From positions 37,857,944 to 37,921,943 of the forward strand of contig CM070572.1 in assembly GCA_036346355.1 (NCBI GenBank): 64,000 nucleotides of DNA. The letters are read 5' to 3'. The notes below the pieces were generated by a model. It searched no databases. It was not told the DNA's origin and saw nothing but the letters and a program-made list of their open reading frames with translations. Positions 36,305-46,984 of the stretch are shown here, piece after piece (position 1 is the first letter of the stretch; the number at the start of each line of letters is the position of its first letter). The position numbers and the translations under genes were made by a program. Source of the DNA: Rhipidocladum racemiflorum. Taxonomy: Eukaryota > Streptophyta > Magnoliopsida > Poales > Poaceae.

Positions 36305-37475
36305 TTGTGTCAGGCTAGTCGATTGTTTGGTCTTGGCGATGAGCTGAATGAGGATGAGACTCGAGGATATGAAGGACGTGATCGAGCAAGTGAACAGGCA
36401 ATTTAAAGATCCAGTAAGATTACCGACCTTGTAAGCAACATATATCTTTTATCTATTAAACAGGATAGACTATTTATTATGTGATGTTAGGTGACTCCTT
36501 ATATGCTAAGGATATAAAAAGACATAGTAGGAACATGACCAAGTGCCATTGGCAGAACTATACTTACGAGTTATGCAAAAAAAAGAACACATGGGAGAAC
36601 TAGAAGGGACCCTTTTTTTGTGAACCTTTTTCACAAGATCGCTACTTATGCCTTTGCAACGTCTGCTGCTAGAACCTCTGAGAATTAAATAATCAGAAGT
36701 TGTTTCCTTTCAAATAGTTTTTTTATGCTAAAAACAAATCAATTAAGGCCATAGATTCAGTGTCATCTTTATTAGCAAGGATTTATGCCTTTCCTAAAAC
36801 ATTTAGTCTCTATCACGCTGAATTTACTGATAAATTTCTATCCTGATGTCTGTTATAAGATGTATACCCTTTTGACTTTTTTGTTTTGCTGTTATGTTAG
36901 GTACAAAACTTGCTGGCTTCCCCTTCTAGCCAAACACACGCAGGTGTTGTTGTAAATGGGCCTTTGGTTGTCCCTCTTGATTGCTAATGGATATGGCACT
37001 GCCATCGGCTTAACCTGGTATGGGCTTTTACTAACGATCATTTGTAATTTAGGATGTTACCCAGCCGATGCATGAGGTTGGACGTTCTGAACACTACATT
37101 AGGATCTTGTAGAAAATAGTGTCCATGGTTGGAAATGTCTGTATGCAAGGATCTTGTACTGGTGATGCTATGCGGAGAACTAATTATCAAAAATTACATT
37201 TTTTTCAGGTTCAATACATAAAGGACTGCAAGAGATTATATGGTAGAATACTAGACAATGACAATGTCGAGTCTTCCCTTGGAATAAACTCCAAGCATCA
37301 GGGTGAGAAAGTTTGGACTGAATTGTATCCTAGGGAGCCCTTTGAGTTGGAGCATACAACACCTTCTGACAATTCCATTTTTGCAAACACTGGAGCTTCA
37401 AGGGACATTTCCTATGATTTGGTCTCAGCTGTTAAGAGGCAGACTTCTTTCTGCTACCGGGTAGTTACATAGACA
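36305..37475 (+). other. Exon-like segments inside the CACTA element
   Basis: Short open segments are bordered by plausible splice signals. One follows TGTGTCAG at about 36313 and ends before GTAAGATT at about 36412. Another follows TTATGTTAG at about 36900. A third follows TTTTTTTCAG at about 37209 and encodes VQYIKDCKRLYGRILDNDNV and further residues to a possible donor near 37460. Together they suggest a spliced gene, either an element gene or a captured host fragment. I do not recognise the protein. Intervening stretches are AT-rich and intron-like. Confidence 0.35.
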
Positions 37476-38473
37476 ATATATTGGGTCCTATATATGATCT
37501 ACCCCTCTATGCTAATTGCTCGATAGATCAAAAACATTCTATTTCAATTGAAATGTCACATCATTATGCACAGAAACATGAGTTATGCTTTCAGACAACA
37601 CACTAGAGATTTTTCGCCTAATTTAACCATTCTAATATATCCCGATGATCACACCAAAATGAATGTCTTTAATTTTGACTAACATTTGTTCTAATTTGTT
37701 GTGCAGGTTGAAAAAATTCAATGGTTGAAATTCAAACATTTGGTTGCTTACCACATGAAAGGATCTAGAAGCAAAGAATTTCATGAAGATTAGGCAATAC
37801 TAGATATATTTTATATTCTTTTTATTTAGAACAATGTATTTCAGATTCATAGACTAAAGACTTGTCTTCTCTGGAAATCAAATCGTTATGTATTCTATCG
37901 AATGGTGTGAAATACTTGATATTGTATTTGTTTGATGCAATGCAATATGTTATGATTGTTGCATTTATGGTCATTTGTGTTTTGTATTGATGTACAGTGT
38001 GTTATATATGTTTATCAAAGGATATTCTATGAATCAATTTTAATTTGTACATCACAAAAAAAAAAGATATTTAAATTTATTTTATAAGCTCAACATTGTG
38101 TTGTCGTCATTCAAAAAGGGTGTTACTAAATTCAATTATTGTATCTAAAAATGTGTTACTAGGGTCTATGGAAACACATGATACTATGTTGCTTTAGCAA
38201 AAATAAAGTGTTACTAGAGTCTATGGCAACACGTGCTACTATGTTGCTCTTGCTAAAAAAGGTGTTATTGAAGTCTATAGCAACACATTTGATGCATGTT
38301 GCCGTAGCATCGTTGCAACATCTTTTTTTTATATACAAGAACACTTGTTACATGTTACAATAGACCCTTCTATAGCAACATAGGCTATAGTAACACTAAA
38401 CAAATATGTTGCAATAGGACTCAGTAACACTTTTTTTGAGCTACAGTAACACATATGCGTGTTACTATAGGCC

Positions 38474-39104
38474 TTTTCTTAGGTACTTTGACACCGGCAT
38501 GCGGGAAAAGGGCTTAGCGGCACTACATCACATAATTTCCACACAATTAGACAATATTTACCTTTCGAATTTGTGATCATGAATCTAGTGTGACGAAACT
38601 AGGATTATGATTTGTTCATGTGCTTGCTTACATCCTTTACTTCGTATTGGTTCATGGAGTGGTTAAATTCTTTTTGCTAGACTAAGTTGCTGCATTATTA
38701 CCTATTATTGCTGCTTTGGATGACTTCCTTTATGATATATCATGTGGTATTTTGTTGTTGCTCCGGTTCATGGAAAAACAAAGGAGATGCTGCTGAAATT
38801 TTCGGTTTTAGCATTTGCTCCTTTGCTGTAATTTATCTTTATTTGTGGTTTTTAGATGTTGTTTAATCTATGTTTGGTAACATTCAGGCACACTAGATGC
38901 TGGGGTGTTATAGCAGTAAAGCTGGGTCTCATCAAGAAGAGTTGGGACGATTGGGCCAGTTCTAAAGAAGAAAGCATTGAATGTATCGGACCAGAAATAA
39001 CATGACATGGCTATTAGCGGTTCATTGGGAGAAGAGTTGGCTAAAAAAAGAGAGATATTCGTCTATTCCCATATGTTCCCAAACGGCTAGTTTTTAGGCC
39101 GCTA
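38474..39104 (+). repeat. 631-bp direct repeat, right copy
   Basis: Copy of 34122-34752, starting at TTTTCTTAG and ending GGCCGCTA. It contains the B2 LTR tail (38474-38912) and the GCAGT duplication (38913-38917). The host sequence continues TCCGATT after it, which is the continuation expected of the original unbroken site. Confidence 0.93.
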
Positions 39105-39665
39105 TCCGATTAAACCAACTGCATCACCCAGCTAGCACGGTCGGCTAAGCCCTAAAACTCTTATTTCATCTAGCTAGACTGAATCCTGGGGCGTTTATCG
39201 GAAGTCTAAGGAGTTCTTGATCTATGATAGCCGATGGATTTGTACTACCGAGCGGACCTAAGTAATATCTAGAATCATCATTGGGAAGAGGGAAAATACC
39301 TGGTTTGGATCCATTGGTCTCGGTTAAGCCGATGGGACGAGAGGTCAAAGGAGGATGGAAGCCGATGCAAACCAGGAAGTCAATGGATGGAGAGCAGCTG
39401 ATAGGAAGAAAGGAGAGCAAATGCGCGTGAAAATGATAGGGAATGGCCCCATATTTATGGGGGTAAATCCAGTGGCAAAGGCAGGTAATTTTTGGTAACT
39501 TTGCTGCAGTTAATGCGTGAAGATGTACGGTCAAGCAGTCACGCGAGAGGGTAACTGCAGGTGGAGTGAAAATCATCGAGAGGTTGGAACGGTTGATATT
39601 CTGAGTTAATCCGATAATAGTGATTTTTGCGAGATTCACACAATCTCTCCAAAATGGTGGGCATA
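39105..39665. other. Gypsy-like internal remnant ahead of a probable LTR
   Basis: No clear coding sequence. The sequence carries short CCGATT/GGCTAA motifs also found in the following LTR. It ends in AAAATGGTGGGCATA, a purine-rich run suited to a polypurine tract just before the TGTTGACACC start at 39666. The minus-strand frame at 39166-39687 has no recognisable domain and crosses the LTR boundary, so I do not call it a gene. Confidence 0.4.
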
Positions 39666-40361
39666 TGTTGACACCTAAATTTGGCAATTACCCGATTTGG
39701 TAAGAAATGATTTGGTATAGTTAGTTTGTCAACGAATGTATCGGATTTAAGAGTTACAAGACGATACGATCTTATCTGGTTATGTCCGACGTTGATCTTA
39801 GAAGGTATGAGGAAGTTGAAGCTAGCTAATATGGATAAGTTTTAGCAGGAGACCAGGGAGGATACGATCGGACTTGATGCTATAAAAGAAGACAGTGGAC
39901 AACGTCAGCAAGGGACATCAACAATACATAAATCAAATAACACGCTTTACTTTTTACTTTTAGTAGTAGTTTTTAGTGTGGTAAGCTTTCCTTTGTAATT
40001 CGTCTTGATCAATAAAATTGTGTATTACCGATTTTGATCATTGTTGACTTACGTCAATCCAGGTATGCTTTTCTTCGATTTTGTTGTGTATCGTCTTCTT
40101 CGGGAAAAACAACATTTACCTTCATCTAATCAACTCAGCCGGGTTGATTAGGTCTATCGATTATTTCACCTAAGTCGGCTCAGACGAGTCGATTAGATCC
40201 GGTATTTTCAAGCATTACGTCGGCTGATTAGCCGATTTGTTTACATACTATTTTCTTGCCGATTACAGGATCAAATCAGCTGGCAAGCTTGCACCCAGGA
40301 ATTAGACTCGATGTTTGCGTGTGTTAGTTATCAACCCTATATCAAGTTTTTGGCGCCAACA
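39666..40361 (+). repeat. Probable gypsy LTR (3' LTR or solo)
   Basis: The segment runs from TGTTGACACC to GGCGCCAACA, so its ends are TGTTG...CAACA. Inside are a TATA-like TATAAAAGAAG near 39880, a possible AATAAA signal near 40011, and repeats of a CGGCTGATTAGCCGA type. The flanking five bases (GCATA and CCTTG) do not match. The purine-rich sequence before it suggests the 3' LTR of a plus-strand element whose 5' part is lost. Confidence 0.55.
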
Positions 40362-42632
40362 CCTTGCTAACACTCACCAACAAACGATCTTGTTTGGAAG
40401 GGGGAATGTTTTTTTTTTTTTTTTTTGATTCCTACTATAATTGAACTGTTTCTACTAAAGCGAAATTCCTGCGTTCCGGACGGGCCCTTTAAGTTCGGTA
40501 CACATTCTACTGTTAGCTTGTTTTACCATGGTAGCGAAAATCTGCATTAATTTGGGGATGGACGCACAAGCGAGAGTTCAAAATCGATTGGTATTATGCC
40601 AGTGCCGGAGTGTAGGAATTGAACATTGTGCTTACTTAGCCTTATGTACAGCTGTTGTTTTAAATCTAGTTCCTTCGTAAATGTATTTATAAAAATAATC
40701 CCTTCTCCATCATGAAAGGCACGCATGGAAGCTGGCTGGAGCCACAGTAGGGTGGGCGACCGCGAAAACACGTGGACGAGCGCGGTAGCGTGTGCGGGCA
40801 AGCGGGGCGGGCGGGCACGTTCGTGTGGAGGTCTCTTGCTGCGCCCGGGTAGCGCAGAGGAAGCTCTGCCACACCTGGGTAGTGTGGAAGATGCCTTGCT
40901 GTGGTGGGCTATATCCTGCTCCCGCGCTGTCGTGGCCCGGCCACTTTCCGTGCTCCCCGGAGTGGCAGAGGGATAGGTGTCGTCTTTCATGCTTTTTGCG
41001 GTAGGAGAGAGGGTTATTTTTTTAAATTCGTTTATATAGGTTAGATTTAAAAAGAAAAATAAGTTATATGGGGCTAGATAAGCACGGTATTAGAATATTG
41101 TTAGTATTGTGCTGTGAGCTGACGGCTCATGGCAGATTGCAGGAGAGGAGCATATGGCTGTTTAATACATGGGTCCAAATCCAATTGGGAGGAAGAGGAT
41201 GATGGACGTATCCGCAGCATCACATACTCCTTGTCCGTTTCTGGCTATAACTTTCTTCTCCTTCGTCAAATCAAGATATACCCGTGTGATTAATATAGGA
41301 GTATAGGAGTGTGCCATATGGAATGTCTGTGTCTGTGTCTCTCTGGCCTGTTTGGCCCGTGACCTGAGTAATACATTTACATGTCAGTCATTTAATTCAG
41401 ATTGAGGTTGTCCGGAGTCCCGACCTGGCTAATCACGATGCAGTTCTTTATGAACCAAACATGCCCTCCTCACGACTTCATCTGGATCATCATTTGGTTG
41501 GTCGACAGATAACAATGCCATGAATCTCCATTGATATAGGACGACGGCTCTGAGCTGTTGATCTTTCACTCAGCGACGTAGATGTTTAGGTCGAAACAGG
41601 ATGGTATGACCGATGTATGAAGATCCTGCACACGGAGGAGTGTGTGATCCGGCATACGCCGGCGTCTGTCCGTGTTTGAGAGCCGCTCGACATACGTGTT
41701 TATAGAAGCCGAGTGTAGTGTGTGTAACTTCGTTGTTGCTTTTTCTTTAATGGAATGTTGATTGTTGCTTATCCTTTAATAGATGCTAGTGGTATGATCA
41801 TTTTTTTTTTAAAAAAAAAAAAGGTCTTGCACACAGTGGCAGATTGGAGCATCTGAATTCTGATGGCACAATCACATGTCAGGCCGATCTTTTGACTGCT
41901 GTCTGCCACATGACGGTACAACTGCTGCGTCTCAGCTATAGCTGTTAGCATGCGGCAATGGCGTCAGTGTAACAGTCACATGTTATAAGCTTCACCTGTT
42001 CGAGTTGTAACATCACATCAGAGACTCACAGGCCAGTGCCAGTAGCTAGGCACTGTCACTTATGGGAGGCCTTACTGCGGTCAATTATTTGGAGATACTG
42101 TATAAGAAACACGACATTGGCCCAAATTAGGTTCAGAATAATGACACCATCCCAAAGCTAAAACCAGCCGAGCCCTTCTAAGCGTGATCTGTTGCTTGAA
42201 TCAGATCATGGAATTATTGCCTTTTGGCGTCGAACAAGCTTGATGCTGCTAGGGCTGCTTGGTATATGCGACTACATGGCCAACTTCGCCGTAACTAGGA
42301 TCAGGTAAAGTATGGCTTGCGCTAGTAGTTGTACTTTCTCGGCGCTGCCCGTCACCGCTAAGAACCCTAGCCATTGGCCGCAGCTTCATTAGTCCATCAC
42401 CCGCGCCCCCCCCCCCCCCCCCTCTCTACTTTTTTCTCTCGCGTTTCTCGTTCCAAAAGTGATTTTTAATGCTCACAAAAATAAGTGATTCTTACTGACA
42501 TAACTGGTTTGCCAATTCCTAGCACTAAAAAGGATCGATCCAAACTAGGAGATGAGTAATACCCCTCTCCCCGTAATATAAGTCAAAGTTTATCGTACGG
42601 ACAGACTAATTAAATAATGAAGCTGCAGCCTC
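40362..42632. other. 2.3 kb without recognised genes
   Basis: It contains a T-run (about 40409-40426), a T-run followed by an A-run (about 41802-41823) and a C-run (about 42407-42422). The minus-strand frame at 40990-40547 is Ser/Arg/His-rich without a domain I recognise. Its plus-strand shadow is equally open, so I do not call it. Near 42560-42610 a CCCCGTAATATAAG stretch resembles a degraded MITE end. Confidence 0.5.
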
Positions 42633-42976
42633 TGTTATTAATCCAGGCGTTTCCTACCTATTCAGTTTTTTAGGTTATGGTGCATGTTCAGTTTCCTGCA
42701 TGGTCAGTTACTTGTAGTTAGTGGTGCATGTTCAGTTTTCAGTTACTAGTTTTTGCTGTTTTTTCCTAGAGCAGTCAATAACCAGTTTCATGAGGTTAAT
42801 AGTCAGTTACTAGTTCTAGTCATGGCCTAGTAGCCATTCCTGTCATTCCTTTGCTATTTAAATTGAATAGAAGAGCAGAAAAGTGTTAAGTTCAAGCCGC
42901 ACCAAAACTATTGCTTCCTGCTATTTGTGAGCCCGTGCGTGTGTGTGTTTGCTCGTGACCGGCGTTCTCCGGAACA
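42633..42976 (+). repeat. Copia B 5' LTR
   Basis: It starts TGTTATTAATCC and ends CCGGAACA. It contains two copies of a GGTGCATGTTCAGTTT motif. The primer site TGGTATCAGAGC follows two bases later. Confidence 0.94.
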
Positions 42977-42991
42977 GTTGGTATCAGAGCG

Positions 42992-43978
42992 ATGTCAGCT
43001 CCTGCGGCCCGTGGTTCAAGGACTCCTCTGAGGAGGCACCACGTACACTCGCCATCACCGCCTCTGCGCCGATCGCGGCACCGCGATGCCGGTGGCCGCG
43101 AGGTCGTTGTGCAGCCCGTTGTGAGGGAAATTGACGGCGGCGGCTCATACCCGACGTTGACGAATACCAACTACTCCGACTGGGCAGCACTCATGTGCGT
43201 CATGCTGCAGGCACGGGGCCTGTGGGTGGCGGTGAGCGACGGTACCGACAACTACGTCGAGGATCGGATGGCTCTCGAGGCCATCGTGAAAGCCGTGCCG
43301 ACAGAGATAGTGGGCACCATCGCGAGCAAGGAGACGGCTAAGAGCGCATGGGATGCGATCAAGACGATGAACATCGGCGTCAAGCGAGTTCGCAAGGTGA
43401 AGGTGAGCACTCTCCGTCGGGAGTTCGACACGCTCAAGTTTCGCGACAGTGAGACGGTGGATGAGTTCGGTGTCCGCATCACCGAGATCGCGAGTCAGCT
43501 CGCGGTGCTTGGAGATGAGTGCAACGAGGAAGAAATTGTGCGCAAATTTTTGCAAGCAGTACCACCGAGGTATGCGCAGATCGCCATGGCAATCGAGACG
43601 CTGATGGACCTTGACGGGCTCTCCGTTGAGGAGCTCATCGGGCGTCTCAAGGCGGCGGAGGAGCGTCATGACCTGGGCGGAGGCAGCAGTTCCAGCGGCG
43701 GCTCAATCGCCCAGCTCAACCTCACTGAGGACGAGCTGTTAGCGCGCATCACCTCGCGGCTGCAGCTCTCCGACGAGGGGTCGTCGGAAAAGGGCTCGGG
43801 CCAATGGAGGAGTTGCGGGCGCGGCCACAGCAAGGACGGTGGAGGACATGGCAACTTCAAGTCGTCCAAGGATGGCGGCAATGGCGAGCATGGCACGGTC
43901 GCTAGGGACCAGTGCCGATACTGCGGCAAAATGGGTCATTGGGCCCGTGAGTGTCGCAAGAAGAAGCGTGACGAGTAG
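42992..43978 (+). pseudogene. Copia B gag
   Basis: 328 codons with the copia gag layout. GGGSYPTLTNTNYSDW lies near residue 48, then the UBN2-type helical region (KSAWDAIKTMN, LRREFDTLKFRDSETVDEF, VRKFLQAVPPRY). A Gly/Ser-rich linker leads to a perfect CCHC zinc knuckle (CRYCGKMGHWAREC, about 43912-43955). The TAG stop at 43976-43978 lies in the same frame as the following protease, so it is most simply a nonsense change (GAG to TAG) in a single gag-pol frame. Gag itself looks otherwise intact and could still be made. Confidence 0.85.
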
Positions 43979-44722
43979 ACGCACGTGGCTGAGGCGGAAG
44001 AGGACCAAGAGCCCACTTTGTTGATGGCCACTGCAATGAAGGAATCGGTGGAGCTCGAGGAGGATCGTCTCTTCGTCCAGCTGGGGGAGAAGGGCGATGG
44101 CGACTGCACCAGGTGGGTCCTCGACACGGGCGCCACCAACCACATGACTGGCGCCAAGTCTGCCTTCTCCGAGTTTGACACCGGCGTGCGCGGCTCCGTC
44201 AAGTTCGGCGACGGGTCGGTGGTCGGCATCGAAGGGTGCGGCACCGTGCTCTTCATGTGCAAGAACGGGGAGCACCAAGCTCTTAACGGGGTATACCACA
44301 TCCCGCACCTAACTGCACCATACACACCCCAGCAAAATGGTGTGGTGGAGAGGCGCAACCAGACGGTGATGGGCATGGCAAGAAGCATGATGAAGGCGAT
44401 GGCAATGCCAGGCTGGTTTTGGGGGGAGGCGGTGACCACGGCGGTGTTCGTGTTGAATCGCGCTCCAACTCAAACCGTCGATGGGATGACACCATACGAG
44501 GTATGGCACGGCTCCCGGCCACCAGTACATTTCCTTCGCACATTCGGGTGTGTTGCACATGTGAAGGAGGCCAGCAAGCACCTCTCCAAGCTCGACGACA
44601 AGAGTACGCCCACGGTGTTCGTAGGCTACAAACCAGGGACCAAGGCGTACCGGTTCTACAACCCGCTCTCGCGCCGTGTCCACGTTTCACATGATGCGGT
44701 GTTTGAGGAAGAGCGTAGTTAG
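43979..44722 (+). pseudogene. Copia B protease with integrase remnant (internal deletion)
   Basis: The frame continues directly after the gag stop. The protease has the active site LDTGATNHMTG at about 44122-44155. After LNGVYHIPHL the sequence jumps straight to TAPYTPQQNGVVERRNQTV. This skips the end of protease, the GAG-pre-integrase zinc region and the first two catalytic aspartates of integrase, normally more than 200 residues. The reading frame is kept across the junction. The integrase end (WFWGEAV, FLRTFGCVAH, FVGYKPGTKAYRFYNP) is present. A TAG at 44720-44722 replaces an expected Trp, and a second TAG lies at 44789-44791. Confidence 0.88.
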
Positions 44723-44791
44723 GATTGGGGGGAGGACAAAGGAGCCGGGCCAGGTAATGATGCTGAACCGTTCCACGTCGAGTACTTCTAG

Positions 44792-45529
44792 GTGCCTGCG
44801 AAATGGAGCGACACCGACATGCCGGCAACGGCTACACCACCAGCGACTCCAGCCAGCGCGGCGATGCCCACGTGCGGGTTTGAGCCCCGCACATCATCGG
44901 CACCACCAGCATTTGAGTTCGTGTCGCCACCAAGCGGGGAACTCGATCTGGACGATGACCACGACGATGTGCCACTTCGATTTCGCACTCTGGACAATGT
45001 CCTTGGTGCAGCAATGCCTCCGCGGTATGCCAACCGTGAGCTTGCTGAAGAGCTCATGGTGGCGATCGGCGACGAACCTGCGTCTGTGGAGGATGCAAAG
45101 AAAAACGGTGAGTGGCGCAAGGCAATGTTGGAGGAGATGGCGTCGATCGAGGAAAACAAGACGTGGTCATTGGTAAGCTTGCCTCCGGGGCAGCGCGCTA
45201 TCGGCTTGAAATGGGTGTTCAAGCTCAAACGTAATGAACACAGCGAGGTGGTGAAGCACAAGGCGCGTCTCATCGCCAAAGAGTACGTGCAGCGCCAGGG
45301 GATCGATTACGAGGAGGTATTCGCCCCTGTTGCAAGGATGGAGTCAGTGCGCATGGTGCTCGCTGTGGCTTCGATTCGCGGCTGGCTCGTGCACCACATG
45401 GACCTCAAGTCAGCATTCCTTAACAGCGAGCTGGCGGAGGAGGTCTACGTCTCGCAACCTCCTGGCTTCACTACAGCTGGATATGAGGAGAAGGTCCTAA
45501 AGCTGCACAAGGCTTTGTACGGGCTGTGA
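44792..45529 (+). pseudogene. Copia B reverse transcriptase, N-terminal half
   Basis: Same frame as gag. It contains the EWRKAMLEEMASIEENKTW, IGLKWVFKLKR, ARLIAKEYVQRQGIDYEEVF and MDLKSAFLNSELAEEVY motifs of RVT_2 and ends KALYGL at a TGA (45527-45529). The next codons read QAPQAW, so the TGA stands where CGA or AAA is expected in the conserved KALYGLxQAPRAW motif. A C-to-T change in a CGA codon is the likely cause. Confidence 0.9.
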
Positions 45530-46545
45530 CAAGCTCCACAGGCATGGAACGCCAAGCTGGACGCAAGCCTGCACGCGCTCGGGTTTGCTAGGAGCGAGTG
45601 CGAGCATGGGCTATACACACGTGGCATCGAGCGGTCTCGCCTTGTTGTGGGCATCTACGTCGATGATCTCATCATTGTGGGGGAGCTCGCCGACGAAATC
45701 AACTCCTTCAAGGCAGAGATGAAGAAGATCTTCCAGATGAGTGATCTGGGAACTCACACTTATTATCTCGGTATCGAGGTAAAACAGGGGAGACGTGGGA
45801 TCGAACTATGTAAAGTTGCCTACACCAAGAAGCTGCTCGAGAAAGGGGGCATAGGCAGATGCAATCCGTGCGCGACACCGATGGAGACTCGCCTCAAGCT
45901 CAGATACCGATGGAGTCATCATCACCGGCGATCGACGCGACGGAGTATAGCAGTCTCATCGGCAGCCTGCGGTACTTGATGCACACTCAGCCCGATCTCG
46001 CGTTCGCCGTGGGATACTTGAGCCGATTCATGCAGGACCCGAAGCAGGAGCACATGGCGGCGATGAAGCACTTGCTCCGGTATGTCGCAGGCACGATTGA
46101 CTATGGATTGGTTTACACGCGATGCAATGCCGAGCTCGATCTTGTGGGCTATAGTGACAGCGACATGGCAGGAGATGTAGATGACCGGAAGAGCACATCT
46201 GGCATCATCTTCTTCCTCGGCGGCAACCCGGTGACTTGGCAGTCACAGAAGCAGCGGGTAATCGCCTTATCATCATGCAAGGCAGAGTACATTACAGGTG
46301 CAGCCGCGGCTTGCCAAGGTGTCTGGCTCAGGCGGCTACTCAGCGACATGATCGATGTCGAGTCATCTCCGCCGAAACTGAAGATGGACAACATGTCCAC
46401 AATCCGTGAGTGTCTTGACAACGGGTCAATTGGCTTGGAGTTCGTGAGTACTCAGGAGCAACTCGCAGACATTTTGACGAAGCCGCTCGGAAGGATCAAG
46501 TTCCAGGAACTCCATGGGCGGATTGACGTCATCAAGCTCAGATGA
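45530..46545 (+). pseudogene. Copia B reverse transcriptase C-terminal half and RNase H
   Basis: The same frame continues to about 45900 and includes the catalytic YVDD (45656-45667) and the LGIEVKQGRRGI and GGIGRCNPCATPMETRLKL stretches. It then shifts by one base, and the next frame carries IGSLRYLMHTQPDLAFAVGY, SDSDMAGDVDDRKSTSG, ALSSCKAEYI and QLADILTKPLG. RNase H has a second in-frame loss. MDNMSTI runs straight into RECLDNGSIG, missing about 20 residues including the KNPVFH/SKHI motif found in copia A. Confidence 0.9.
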
Positions 46546-46569
46546 ACAATGCCAGTATTAGGGGGAGAT

Positions 46570-46912
46570 TGTTATTAATCCAGGCGTTTCCTGCATGTTC
46601 AGTTTTTTAGGTTATGGTGCATGTTCAGTTTCCTACATGGTCAGTTACTTGTAGTTAGTGGTGCATGTTCAGTTTTCAGTTACTAGTTTTTGCTATTTTT
46701 CCTAGAGCAGTCAATAACTAATTTCATGAGGTTAATAGTCAGTTACTAGTTCTCGTCATGGCCTAGTAGCCATTCCTGTCATTCCTTTGCTATTTAAATT
46801 GAATAGAAGAGCAGAAAAGTGTTAAGTTCAAGCCTCACCAAAACTATTGCTTCATGCTGTTTGTGAGCCCGTGCGTGTGTGTGTTTGCTTGTGACCGGCG
46901 TTCTCCGGTACA
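46570..46912 (+). repeat. Copia B 3' LTR
   Basis: 343 bp, TGTTATTAATCC to CCGGTACA, preceded by GGGGGAGA and followed by the target duplication GCCTC. Confidence 0.94.
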
Positions 46913-46948
46913 GCCTCTACGGAGGTGAGACACTTTGCCAAACTCACA

Positions 46949-46960
46949 TGGTATCAGAGC
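46949..46960 (+). other. Copia C primer-binding site
   Basis: TGGTATCAGAGC directly follows AACTCACA, the end of the remaining 5' LTR, and is complementary to initiator tRNA-Met. Confidence 0.92.
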
Positions 46961-46984
46961 CGCCTCTTCCAAACACATCTAGTC

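Larger units (their letters stand above)
34753..38473 (+). mobile_element. CACTA-like DNA transposon, right terminus missing
   Basis: The left end is CACTACTACAAAA, directly after a CTA trinucleotide, which fits the 3-bp target duplication of the CACTA superfamily. Both ends are dense in subterminal repeats: GTAACACAT copies on the left (34780-35020) and mostly the inverted form GTGTTACTA on the right (38100-38470). GGCGTTTATAAATGCC motifs follow the left array. The expected right terminal repeat (TTTTGTAGTAGTG) is absent. At 38474 the sequence switches at a TTTT into the copy of the left flank. At 3.7 kb it is non-autonomous. I see no transposase. Confidence 0.82.
42633..46912 (+). mobile_element. 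Copia element B (4280 bp)
   Basis: Complete Ty1/copia element with LTRs 42633-42976 and 46570-46912 and an exact target duplication GCCTC (42628-42632 and 46913-46917). It has an initiator-Met primer site (42979-42990) and a GGGGGAGA polypurine tract just before the 3' LTR. The gag/pol frame is GC-rich and stays in one frame from 42992 to about 45900, with four in-frame stops. Two in-frame deletions remove most of integrase and part of RNase H. The LTRs differ by roughly ten positions by eye. Confidence 0.95.

Noticed and set aside
34122..39104. The 631-bp direct repeats as LTRs of a retrotransposon
   Set aside because: They contain the tail of solo LTR B2 plus its target duplication and flanking DNA. 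They lack TG...CA ends, a primer site or a polypurine tract, and the enclosed DNA begins with a CACTA terminus.
39166..39687. 173-codon minus-strand frame
   Set aside because: It crosses the predicted LTR boundary at 39666 and shows no recognisable domain.
40547..40990. 147-codon minus-strand frame, Ser/Arg/His-rich
   Set aside because: The opposite strand is open over the same GC-rich stretch, and there is no domain or gene context. Chance openness is the simpler reading.
43145..44439. Long minus-strand frames opposite copia B gag and protease
   Set aside because: They are shadows of the GC-rich plus-strand gag-pol frame, which carries the recognisable motifs.
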